A stretch of DNA of 64,000 nt from Dichetophora obliterata (Eukaryota > Arthropoda > Insecta > Diptera > Sciomyzidae): positions 80,259,630 to 80,323,629 of the forward strand of contig OY986436.1 in the NCBI GenBank assembly GCA_963920525.1, given 5' to 3'. A program made the translations under genes and the position numbers. Positions 55,801 to 64,000 of this stretch are shown here, piece by piece; within the stretch, counting starts at the first letter, position 1; the number at the start of each line of letters is the position of its first letter. The notes below the pieces were generated by a model. It had not been told where the DNA came from and ran no database searches. It saw nothing but the letters and a program-made list of their open reading frames with translations.

Positions 55801-56711
55801 TACCATCCACTTTGATAAGCTTATACTAACACCTTCTGTTAAATTAAAACAGAATTATGTGCTGTATGTCGCCTTTCAAAGCAATGTTTTTCTACTACTT
55901 TGCAAATGCAAAGGTTCAAAAAAGCGACTGCATTGATTCTGCAAAGACTTGTTTGTTGTGCTCTTTGTTTACTTCTTTATCACGAATCAATCTAGGCTCC
56001 AACAGTTCGTTGGTATAAACCATAGAAGGCGTGAAGAAGGTTTTTTTTGAAAAAAGTTGTTTTATGTGTAGACATAATAACATACTTGTTTTCGTAGGTC
56101 GGGCTCGCACCAGTGTTTACATGAAAAGTTAATGATGGCATATTTTCATTACAATATATTTTTTTGATAATTCTAAAAAAATATAATTTTTTTTAGAATT
56201 ATATATAAGCTTAATGCCAAAAAAGTTCATGAAGCAACAGGTTGCAACAACAATAAGTTCTTTGCAGAACAAACCACCAAGCAGACTAGACAGCTGTTTC
56301 GTTGATAGCTACATCAACTCATCAGTAGTCTTCTGTGGCTTCTGCAGTACCATCCACTTTGATAAGCTTATACTAACACCTTCTGTTAAATTAAAACAGA
56401 ATTATGTGCTGTATGTCGCCTTTCAAAGCAATGTTTTTCTACTACTTTGCAAATGCAAAGGTTCAAAAAAGCGACTGCATTGATTCTGCAAAGACTTGTT
56501 TGTTGTGCTCTTTGTTTACTTCTTTATCACGAATCAATCTAGGCTCCAACAGTTCGTTGGTATAAACCATAGAAGGCGTGAAGAAGGTTTTTTTGAAAAA
56601 AGTTGTTTTATGTGTAGACATAATAACATACTTGTTTTCGTAGGTCGGGCTCGCACCAGTGTTTACATGAAAAGTTAATGATGGCATATTTTCATTACAA
56701 TATATTTTTTT
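52885..56711 (+). repeat. 547-bp satellite, seven tandem copies
   Basis: Units start at the GATAATTCTA hairpin at 52885, 53431, 53978, 54525, 55072, then about 55619 and 56166, with 546-547-base steps. Copies are nearly identical: the differences seen are poly-T/A length changes and one A-to-G at about 54207. Each unit has a strong hairpin (AATTCTAAAAAAA...TTTTTTTTAGAATT). Overlapping 89-118-codon frames occur on both strands but match no family and are explained by unit duplication. Confidence 0.95.
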
Positions 56712-56795
56712 GATAATTCTAAAAAAATATAATTTTTTTTTTTAGAATTATATATAAGCTTAATGCCATCATTAACTTTTCATGTAAACTTTAGC
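56712..56795. repeat. Inverted end of the 547-bp array
   Basis: After the last hairpin the sequence does not enter a new unit. It reads TGCCATCATTAACTTTTCAT, the reverse complement of the unit's own ATGAAAAGTTAATGATGGCA, so the array ends in a palindrome of about 90-base arms. ACTTTAGCTTAT then follows, as it also precedes the array. Confidence 0.8.
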
Positions 56796-56799
56796 TTAT

Positions 56800-58249
56800 T
56801 TTTATTTCTTTTCAAAGCGTCTTTGATTAAAATTTTGCATTTTTATATTCATTATAAAGTTATTTAAAAGATTAGCCCTTTTATGTGTTTTAATCTTACA
56901 TGAGATATTTATCTTAACTAATACAGCTGCAATAAAGACATAATTAAATAGTAAGCTGAACTACTCCTAAATATATATCAATTTTAGTGGGTACTTCCTG
57001 TGCGTGGGTCGCTCGTTTGGCGACGCACGCTGATGCGGATGACACTTCGATGTCCGCCTCCTTCTGGTTGCTGAAGTTGTTGTGCTGGTGCAGTTGTTGG
57101 TGGTTGCACTTGCTTGAATGAGGAGCTGGTGCAATTTCACAGCTGGCGATGTTGTTGTGCTGGTGACACTTTGGTGGTGGCTGCACTTCGACACTGCTGT
57201 CAATAAGTGGTGCAAATGCTGGGGGCGTATTGGTGGCTGACGTGGCCCACAGTGGAGCCTTAGCAAATACGGTCCGGGACACGCTGGCTGAGACGTAGCT
57301 ACTGTTGTTGTTGGTGCTGTTGGGCCGCCAAGATTTCCAGTTGCTGTTGCTGCTGCTGAGCAGGTGAAAAAAGTAAAAAGGGCAGAAATAGCGTCACGAT
57401 ATCATTGTGGCAAACGCGGAATTGCAAGTTGTATGAGCCCGCCATGCTTTGCAATTTCACCTATCGCTAAGCCACGTAACAACCTCTGCTCATCCGGACG
57501 CGTTACAATGATATTAATTGCAAATTTGCAACCAGCTCGGTTGTCGCTGTTGTTGTTGTAAATGGTGTTATTGCTTGCCTTTTAAGTGGAGTAGAGGTTG
57601 AGTTGAAACAAAACTACTCGGCTGAAGCAAAACCATTTGTTTTCTTTTCCTTTTTCTTTCCCCGATTTTTCCCAAGTAGCACTATTTAAAAATTATCTGC
57701 CAGTTGATTTGGTAGTATTTGTCGAAGCTGTAAGCCACCATTGATAGTTCAACCACTTTTTTTTTTGTTTTGGTTTAACGCACTCTTTGTCGCTGCGTCA
57801 ATTTAAAAATTTGTTTTTAGGCCACTTTTCAAAACTGTTGCTGTTGTTATGGTGAGAATAAGAAAAAATTAGAATATACGATTTTTCTTATAGCTTACGA
57901 TTTTATCTTACCCAGGTTAACATCAGCGACCGTCCAGTTTACCATCAGCGACACGAAAGAACAAAGGCCGGAAGTTCGCCAGCCATCGCTCTTTTCGTTG
58001 ACAGCCGTCACCTAGGGTATTGTCGTTTCCATACGCAAGTCGGACAGTACGACCTGCTATGTTATACGACATGGTTTAATGACGGCTTAGACCGAATGTT
58101 GGTGCAAGCGACGTTTGCGCAAACTGTCGGACGCGGGGTTTTAGCATTGTTGTTCGATGTTTGCAAACAGCAATTAAGTCCGCACACCAAACATGTCAGC
58201 TAGCAATTTGAACGATGTCAAAATGTAGGCACTAATTAACCACGGCAGA
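56800..58249. other. Non-coding region with CAG/CAA-rich part (57000-57560)
   Basis: On the minus strand, TTGTTG/CAACAG-rich sequence gives several overlapping short frames. One short stretch (57355-57299) begins after a good acceptor-like polypyrimidine tract and reads as Gln-rich codons to a stop, but no partner exon was found. The region may be 3' LTR or flanking DNA of the gypsy element to the right. Confidence 0.35.
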
Positions 58250-58626
58250 CACGTTGTGGCTAATTATTTTGCACGCAAAAAAAAAAGAAAAAAAATCATA
58301 TATATTTAATGGCTTCCGGGTTGAAATCCCAGCTCAGGTTTGAATTTGAATTCAAATTCCAGACCAGCAGAGGGCACAACACAACGGGTTCTACCGGGTG
58401 AGCCGATGAGAAAAACTCTTCCGGTTGATCAGTCGTAGTGTTTCCTCTGCCGATTTGAATTTTGAATTCAACTTCAAGCCTGAGCAGGGAAACAACTGTC
58501 GACTTAGCTGTCAAAATTGAGGTTGCGTTATGTCAGTGACATTTTCATTTGGTTTGGTTCGCCAACCTCCGCTACCACTAGCTGTCAAACGACTATTTGA
58601 CGCTGGAGAAGTTTTCACCCCTCACA
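58250..58626 (-). repeat. Gypsy-LTR-like segment (3' LTR, partial) of the minus-strand gypsy
   Basis: On the minus strand this begins TGTGAGGGGTGAAAAC about 245 bases after the pol stop and is a diverged homologue of the repeats at 17891-18216 and 31504-31960 (shared AATTTTTGACAG, AAGTCGAC, TGGAAGAGTTTT and CCTGAGCTGG words). The position after pol and the TG start suggest a 3' LTR. Its far end could not be fixed, and no clear polypurine tract precedes it. Confidence 0.5.
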
Positions 58627-58870
58627 AAACAGATGCTTGACAAAGCCAGCTGCAGACAAGTGTCTGAAAAGGGTGTAAAACTTTTAGTTTTTTCAACTTA
58701 GGTCAGTTTACCCATGGTCGTCGCAATCAAAACAACAACAAAAATCAGGAATGCGAGCAGTCTATCTATAGTGAACTATGCCCAACAAATTTTCTTTACC
58801 AACACGGACAACCCATCCGTACCCTAACGCTTAACCTTCGATAACAACAAAACAAAATTCCAACTAACCG

Positions 58871-61800
58871 CTACCAAATATCTTTCGCATGATACGTGCC
58901 ATGCGTTTTTCCCTCTATATCAGTCAGTACATAATATGCATTGCCAAGCTTCTCTTTTACAATTGCCTTAACACCTGTTGGAGCCAATTTGGCGTTAAAA
59001 TGTTTAAGTAAGTTGCTTTGGCAAAAATTTCGTCTTGTCACTTCTTGACCAATTTCAAACTGACGTCCTCGTGAATGCAAGTTATAGGAGTGGGCATTGT
59101 GGTCATAGGCCGCTTTCAGTCGTTTATGAATTAAACTGCGTATTATAGAAAACTCGTCTTCTCGGTTCAACCTCTCTGAACCCTCTGAAAGCAGGTTAAG
59201 ATTTTTCAAGATTTTGTAATCTTTACCGTGCGTCATCATGTGCTGACCAAAGACAACATAATGTGGTGCTTGTCCAATTGACTGATGGACACTTTTGCGC
59301 AACGAGCAGTTAATGCTGCTTATATACACATCCCACAAGCGTTGATCCTTACGTATATATGAGCGTAACGTTTCGTTAATTGAACGGTTGACTCGCTCAG
59401 ACGCATTGGATTGGGGGGCGTATACAGCAGTACAAACATGCTTTATGCCATATTTTGACAGGAAAAGTTCAAAGTCGTTGCTTTTGAATTGACTGCCATT
59501 ATCGGACACCACTGTCTCAGGAACATCGCATAAGTCAAACACATTTTCTTTCAGAAACTCCATAATGAGTTTCGAGGTAAACTTCTTCAGTGGTCTCAGA
59601 AAGGTGAATTTTGAAAAGTGGTCTAAGACTATCAACATTGCAATGTTACCTCTTTTGGATCTAGGGAACGGTCCAATTAGGTCGACATAGAGTCTTTGAA
59701 ACGGACGTTCGGATTCTGTCATCTGACCTATAGGAGGACGAAGGATATGCGTCGGAGACTTAGACGTTTTGCATAATTCACAATTTAACACATAATTTCG
59801 AACTTGCGTAACCAGACCTGGCCAGTAAAAGTAACGACGAATGCGTTCAAGCGTCTTGGCTATGCCACCATGAGCAGCTGATGGAATATCGTGAGAGGCG
59901 TAGATTACACTTTCTCGTAATTCGGCTGGTATAAGCAGTTTCCATGCAAGTGACGGATCGGTCGTATCAGAATCAAATTCCAAACGACGGTAAACATAAT
60001 CATCAATGATTTTGTACTCTGGCAAAGGTGATAAAGTCAATTTTTCTCGGAATTTTCGGTATTCGTCTGAATTGAAGTGTAAAGACTCAAGGTCTATTTC
60101 AGACAAAGTTTCTAACTCCAGTGCCGCCACGACCGATTCCGAGTCACCCGGTTCAAAAGACCGAGGCAAAGCATCAGCTACCACATTCTCACTACCTTTT
60201 CGGTGCTCAATTGTAAAATTAAAACCTTGGATCTTCAGCGCCCATCGAGCTAGTTTTCCGCTTAAGTCTTTTTGACGCATCAGCCATTTCAGACTAGCGT
60301 GGTCGGTTACTACCTTAAACTCGTGACCTTCAATGTAGGCGCGAAACTTTTTTATCGCTAGCACGACGGCTAAACATTCCAACTCAGTGACAGTGTAGTT
60401 TCTTTGCGCTTTGTTGAGTTTATGAGACATAAAAGCAATGGGCCTTTCGTCCCCATTCTCATCAACTTGCGCTAAAAGACCACCAACACCGCACTGGCTG
60501 GCGTCGCACTGCACGATAAACGGCCTAGTGTAGTCAGGATGCACGAGGAAAGGAGCAGTCGTCAACTTAGCTTTGATGGCGTCAAAAGCTTCTTGAGCCG
60601 AAGGGTTCCACGTGAAGGTTTTCTTTTTCGTTAGGAGCTCAGTAAGGTGAAAAGTAACTGCTGCATAGTCAGACACGAATCGCCGGTACCACCCAGTCAT
60701 TCCTAGGAATTGGCGAATTTGACGAACTGTTCTAGGAACGGGATATTCTGTTATGGCTTTCACTTTGTCGGGGTCCACAGTAAGCGAACCATTTCCCACT
60801 ACAAAACCAAGATACTTGACCTTATTGAGACCAAATTGACTTTTATTGACATTAATTGTCAAACCGGCTTTTCTAAGGCAAGAAGCAACTTCTGACAAGT
60901 GCACTATGTGTTCTTCCAGTGACTGTGATACGACCAAGAGATCGTCCAAATAAACAAAGACTCGAGTTTTGAGATTGTACGGAATCACCTTGTCCATCAA
61001 TCGACACATTGTTTGTGGTGCATTGCACAAGCCAAAAGGCATGCGCGTGAATTGATACAATGGACGATTGGGTATCGTGAACGCGGTTTTTGGACACGAA
61101 TCTCTGGACAACTTTATTTGCCAAAAAGCATCTTTAAGGTCGATCTTTGAAATGACATGCACAGGTGGCAAACGAGAAAGTAACCCATCAATGATTGGAA
61201 TAGGATAAGCATCCTTAATGGTCACATCATTGAGTTTTCTCGAGTCAATACAAAATCTAACCTTTCCAGGCTTTACAATCAAGACACCCGGTGAAGACCA
61301 GGGTGAACTTTCTGCTTCTTCGATGACACCTAGTTCGAGCATTCTGTCGATTTCCTGACATAGAAGCTTTTCCATCGCTGGTGATATAGGATAGTATCTC
61401 TGTTTTATAGGAGATGCTACACCTGTATCGATGACGTGTTCTACCAGAGAGGTAGTACCAAGGCCTTCTTTTTCCGAAGACGGAAAGGCGGCTATGGTGG
61501 AATCAAGCATTCTACGCTGGAGTGCATTCAACTGAACGCTATCAGGGTCTATCTCTAAATTAGAGAGTTCACTCACTGTCAGGTCTATTTGGATTTTAAG
61601 CTCAAACAAATTCCAGAAATCCATTCCGCATATCACGTCTTGGACAATAGAAGGTACAATCAAGAAATCAAAATTTTTCGTTTGGTGTTGAAAGGTAATT
61701 GGGATAGTAATCGAACCCACGACCTGTTGATGTTTACCATCAGCCGTTCGAACGTTACCTCTTAATTTAATCAGTTTCTTTGTAGAGTCAGAGAGAATTA

Positions 61801-62263
61801 CTTGAGCAAAACGTCCACCAATGCAACTCTTTGTAGCGCCACTATCTAAAAGCGAAAGATACACAGTATTTTCAATCAAAAGATTGGTGTAAGGACGAAT
61901 GTCGGAACCTTGGTAGACTATGGCCAAGACCACACTCTTGCGCAAGTTTTTTATTCGTTTCCAGAACAAACGAATACGGTCTGAAGAACGAACTGAATGA
62001 TGCCTAACAGTCGAAGTATCAAATATTTTCTCACGTATCTTATTATATTCCGCAAGCCTAACGTGGTAAGGTTTGAAGGTAGGAGGTAGAGGTTGAGAAT
62101 CCACCGGATCGTCAATAAACTTTGCAGTCGAGGCAGACACAATTGGTGGAACGTCAGATTTTGGTAAAATCTTAATCGGAGTTACATCCGAGGACGATTT
62201 AATTGGGGTCTGCTCGACTCCCGACAAAAATCCGGCTTGAAGCTTTCTGCCTTCGCAGCACAC
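58871..62263 (-). CDS. Pol polyprotein of the minus-strand gypsy (protease, RT, RNase H, integrase)
   Basis: An intact 1130-codon frame. It overlaps gag by about 80 bases in the -1 register. Protease: LLDSGATKSCIGG (Asp at residue 140). RT: ISKIDLKDAFWQIKL, RMPFGLCNAPQTMCRLM and VYLDDLLVV (YLDD, residues 438-441). RNase H: FIVQCDASQCGVGGLL and VTDHASLKWLM. Integrase: zinc region (AAHGGIAKTLERIRRYFYWP, CELCK), core LIVLDHFSKFTFLRPL, VSDNGSQFKSNDFELF and NASERVNRSINETL. It is clearly related to, but distinct from, the pol at 40401-43871. All catalytic motifs are present and no lesion was seen, so the element may be active. Confidence 0.95.
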   Translation of the reverse strand: MCCEGRKLQAGFLSGVEQTPIKSSSDVTPIKILPKSDVPPIVSASTAKFIDDPVDSQPLPPTFKPYHVRLAEYNKIREKIFDTSTVRHHSVRSSDRIRLFWKRIKNLRKSVVLAIVYQGSDIRPYTNLLIENTVYLSLLDSGATKSCIGGRFAQVILSDSTKKLIKLRGNVRTADGKHQQVVGSITIPITFQHQTKNFDFLIVPSIVQDVICGMDFWNLFELKIQIDLTVSELSNLEIDPDSVQLNALQRRMLDSTIAAFPSSEKEGLGTTSLVEHVIDTGVASPIKQRYYPISPAMEKLLCQEIDRMLELGVIEEAESSPWSSPGVLIVKPGKVRFCIDSRKLNDVTIKDAYPIPIIDGLLSRLPPVHVISKIDLKDAFWQIKLSRDSCPKTAFTIPNRPLYQFTRMPFGLCNAPQTMCRLMDKVIPYNLKTRVFVYLDDLLVVSQSLEEHIVHLSEVASCLRKAGLTINVNKSQFGLNKVKYLGFVVGNGSLTVDPDKVKAITEYPVPRTVRQIRQFLGMTGWYRRFVSDYAAVTFHLTELLTKKKTFTWNPSAQEAFDAIKAKLTTAPFLVHPDYTRPFIVQCDASQCGVGGLLAQVDENGDERPIAFMSHKLNKAQRNYTVTELECLAVVLAIKKFRAYIEGHEFKVVTDHASLKWLMRQKDLSGKLARWALKIQGFNFTIEHRKGSENVVADALPRSFEPGDSESVVAALELETLSEIDLESLHFNSDEYRKFREKLTLSPLPEYKIIDDYVYRRLEFDSDTTDPSLAWKLLIPAELRESVIYASHDIPSAAHGGIAKTLERIRRYFYWPGLVTQVRNYVLNCELCKTSKSPTHILRPPIGQMTESERPFQRLYVDLIGPFPRSKRGNIAMLIVLDHFSKFTFLRPLKKFTSKLIMEFLKENVFDLCDVPETVVSDNGSQFKSNDFELFLSKYGIKHVCTAVYAPQSNASERVNRSINETLRSYIRKDQRLWDVYISSINCSLRKSVHQSIGQAPHYVVFGQHMMTHGKDYKILKNLNLLSEGSERLNREDEFSIIRSLIHKRLKAAYDHNAHSYNLHSRGRQFEIGQEVTRRNFCQSNLLKHFNAKLAPTGVKAIVKEKLGNAYYVLTDIEGKTHGTYHAKDIW

Positions 62264-63699
62264 TTCTGACAGCTAGGTTTGTAGGTGTCAACCGCACCAC
62301 AACCGTAACAGAATACGCGCCTAGCCTTCAGACAATCTTGGTACCGATGACCATCCTCATCGCAATTCCAGCATTTTACTTTACTCATGTCTAGCGCATT
62401 GAGTTCTTGTTGAACATGGTCACTCACTAATTCGTTTAACCTTGGGTCACTATCCTGAGCAATTTCATACAATTGCCGACGAGCACCAGCATTTCTAGGA
62501 GGAACACTATAATTAGGACGCACGTCCTCGAAAAACTTTTCGTGTTTACGAACCTCTCGACGTAGAATAGCAATGCTGCGAATATCCAGGTGGAGTAACT
62601 CGTGACGTAAATCCGGTCGTAAATTCCTAATCACTGTTTCAACTAGCTCAGATTCGCACATTGGGTATCGAAGCCTGTCACTCAAGCACAAAATAGCATC
62701 AAGAAACTCGTCAAACGACTCTGAATGTTTTTGTTTTCGACGGCGAATATCATCTTGAATGTCAAAATCCGAAGTGTAGTCTTTGAGACGTCGCAGGGCA
62801 TCGCAGAGGTCAAACCATTCTACCTCGTCGGCATTGCGGTGATATCGCCAAAACCACTGGTGAGCTTTGCCTTCGAAAAGAGAGTGAACATGTTCACAAA
62901 GAACAGAGAAATTACCATTGAGATGCAATGAAGTCAGAGTATTTATTCGGTAGATAAATTCATCTACTGGAATGTCATCGGCAGTGCCCTTGAATTTCAC
63001 GTGCCAGTTTCGCACAACGTTGGAAACTCGCTCTTTAGAGCCAGGGTCTCTATCGCCACCAGGAAGCGGAGGATTCGCTCGACGCCGAGACGATGAAGGA
63101 GGAACAGGCCTCTGAGCTTCTTCGTGCAGCACTTGTGGCCATTCTGGTTGACGAAGATTAGGCGCCATTGCAGGAGGGTTAGCTCCAATGTTCAAGTTAC
63201 GCAGCATCGCTTGAAGCTCGGTTGAAATGATAGAGCTTATCTCCATTCGGAGTTGGCCTAATGAGTCGGCAACGATTTGGTGTACTTTGGTTTCAGAAAC
63301 CTGGTTCGGTTGGTTCGGTAAGATGGCATTGTCCAGCGGTTCAGGCCTACTATCACGATGGTCTGATCTAAAGTTTGCTTGTTGACGCGTGTTGGGGCGA
63401 TACCGTGGTGCTCCACCACCTCTTCCCCTCTTTGGTTGATTTACACTGCCAGCAACTTCAAGAATATTCGCCGCCGGAGAAGGACCTACCACTGCCGGAA
63501 CCAATGCCAACCTACAAACCGGACATGCCTTGTTGGTTTCTAACCAAGTCTGTAAGCACAGAGCATGGAAGCAATGATTGCACGAAGTGTCAACCACTTC
63601 ATCCGTAGGATGAATGGTCTCATTGCACACGGCACAAATAGCATCGTTGGGAGGATTACCCACTCCTACCAGGTCTTCTGTACTTCGCGTCACAGGCAT
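62182..63699 (-). CDS. Gag with N-terminal RING-H2 finger (minus-strand gypsy)
   Basis: The start was placed at the second ATG (63699, MPVTRSTEDLVG) because the 12 residues before it are hydrophobic leader translation. Residues 22-62 form a canonical RING-H2 finger, C-X2-C-X14-C-X1-H-X2-H-X2-C-X10-C-X2-C (63636-63514), with the usual W before the last Cys pair and an Arg after it. Such domains normally recruit ubiquitin-conjugating enzymes. A disordered R/P-rich part follows, then a gypsy capsid core (VRNWHVKFKGTADDIPVDEF, KAHQWFWRYHRNADEVEW, ESFDEFLDAILCLSDRLRY) and two knuckles (CWNCDEDGHRYQDC; CYGCGAVDTYKPSC without His) near 62390-62280. The sister element's Gag has no RING. The frame is intact to 62182, so this is not a chance fusion in a broken gene. 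E3 ligase activity is inferred, not shown. Confidence 0.9.
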   Translation of the reverse strand: MPVTRSTEDLVGVGNPPNDAICAVCNETIHPTDEVVDTSCNHCFHALCLQTWLETNKACPVCRLALVPAVVGPSPAANILEVAGSVNQPKRGRGGGAPRYRPNTRQQANFRSDHRDSRPEPLDNAILPNQPNQVSETKVHQIVADSLGQLRMEISSIISTELQAMLRNLNIGANPPAMAPNLRQPEWPQVLHEEAQRPVPPSSSRRRANPPLPGGDRDPGSKERVSNVVRNWHVKFKGTADDIPVDEFIYRINTLTSLHLNGNFSVLCEHVHSLFEGKAHQWFWRYHRNADEVEWFDLCDALRRLKDYTSDFDIQDDIRRRKQKHSESFDEFLDAILCLSDRLRYPMCESELVETVIRNLRPDLRHELLHLDIRSIAILRREVRKHEKFFEDVRPNYSVPPRNAGARRQLYEIAQDSDPRLNELVSDHVQQELNALDMSKVKCWNCDEDGHRYQDCLKARRVFCYGCGAVDTYKPSCQKCAAKAESFKPDFCRESSRPQLNRPRM

Positions 63700-64000
63700 C
63701 GTTGACAAGATAAAAATAACAAAACAAAATGTCAAAAGTTTATATTTACAGCCTCCCCAGTTTTATACTGTTGGCAACAAGGAAAAACCAGACGATTCCA
63801 CTGAAACGTCTGTATATTCAAAAATAATAATTTTTTTATTTTTTTTTATTACTACTAAGTAATTATAGTAGAAAAGTTGAATGCTGTTGTAGCAGAATGA
63901 ATGCGACTAGTAAGCGGAACGAGCGGAACGAGAGAAAAAAAAAGAAAGTTGGAGAAAAAAAATTTTAAACCACACAATAAGTTATGAAATCCTAAGATTT
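63700..64000 (-). other. 5' untranslated leader of the minus-strand gypsy (continues beyond the window)
   Basis: No primer-binding site or LTR end is visible up to the window edge, so the leader is at least 300 bases and the 5' LTR lies outside. A pyrimidine-rich run (element strand) lies near 63930-63965. Confidence 0.6.

Noticed and set aside
53182..56483. Repeated 89-118-codon frames on both strands of the 547-bp satellite
   Set aside because: They are duplicated only because the unit is. Frames overlap on both strands, match no family, and change with poly-A/T length differences.
56944..57282. 112- and 99-codon overlapping minus-strand frames
   Set aside because: Two overlapping frames read the same CAA/CAC-rich DNA, which suggests chance openness and not a gene.

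Overview
This window is eukaryotic and looks like an insect, most likely a higher dipteran (fly). The evidence is two intron-containing nuclear genes with short introns, AT-rich intergenic DNA, a DINE-1/INE-1-like Helitron, a mariner with D-type catalytic ends, a BEL/Pao element with an env-like gene, and jockey-type and Ty3/gypsy elements. I lean towards a tephritid-like fly, but the species cannot be read from the sequence alone. Only two host genes are well supported: the E1-beta subunit of the mitochondrial branched-chain 2-oxoacid dehydrogenase (4419-5656, +, three coding exons) and the mitochondrial/peroxisomal fission factor Fis1 (8335-7443, -, four coding exons). Both are intact across splice sites and lie tail to tail. 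Almost everything else is transposable-element or satellite DNA, which suggests pericentric or otherwise heterochromatic territory.

Layout. 1-4000: decayed jockey-type LINE with a (TTAC)n tail, preceded by a tRNA-like segment. 4050-8340: the two host genes, with a Helitron remnant between them (6254-6945). 8480-9800: A-rich degenerate repeat, then a mariner with both inverted ends and an internal deletion. 10268-10712 and 11127-11510: two MITEs, each flanked by TTA. 12600-17890: a mosaic with a roughly 3.2 kb inverted-ended element (13975-17155) that holds a foldback element and a broken Ty3/gypsy pol. 17891-31960: a BEL/Pao inverted duplication. A 5.1 kb minus-strand copy that lost most of pol meets an 8.2 kb plus-strand copy with a nearly complete gag-pol-env at a palindrome centre near 23303. 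The pair is flanked by direct repeats that resemble the LTR region of the gypsy at the right end of the window.

32800-49170: a nest of DNA transposons. A Tc1-like element (33570-49165) is split by an unclassified element with GTACCCAGCG ends (33690-47803). That element is in turn split by a 12,307-bp Ty3/gypsy retrotransposon (35023-47329) with 3.04-kb, almost identical LTRs and a 4-bp target duplication. 49925-50500: an element with ~125-bp inverted ends. 50690-51895: a 91-bp satellite in which nearly every unit carries consensus-like splice donor and acceptor motifs. 52885-56711: seven almost identical copies of a 547-bp satellite. 58250-64000: a minus-strand Ty3/gypsy element with open gag and pol frames, whose Gag begins with a canonical RING-H2 finger, an unusual domain for a Gag protein.

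How the parts relate. The two host genes act in mitochondria but in unrelated pathways, and nothing links them beyond position. The retroelements each carry their own replication genes. The DNA elements are mostly dead and serve as insertion targets for younger ones. The strongest leads are the RING-Gag gypsy, the giant-LTR gypsy, the BEL palindrome whose two arms share inactivating lesions, and the splice-motif satellite.
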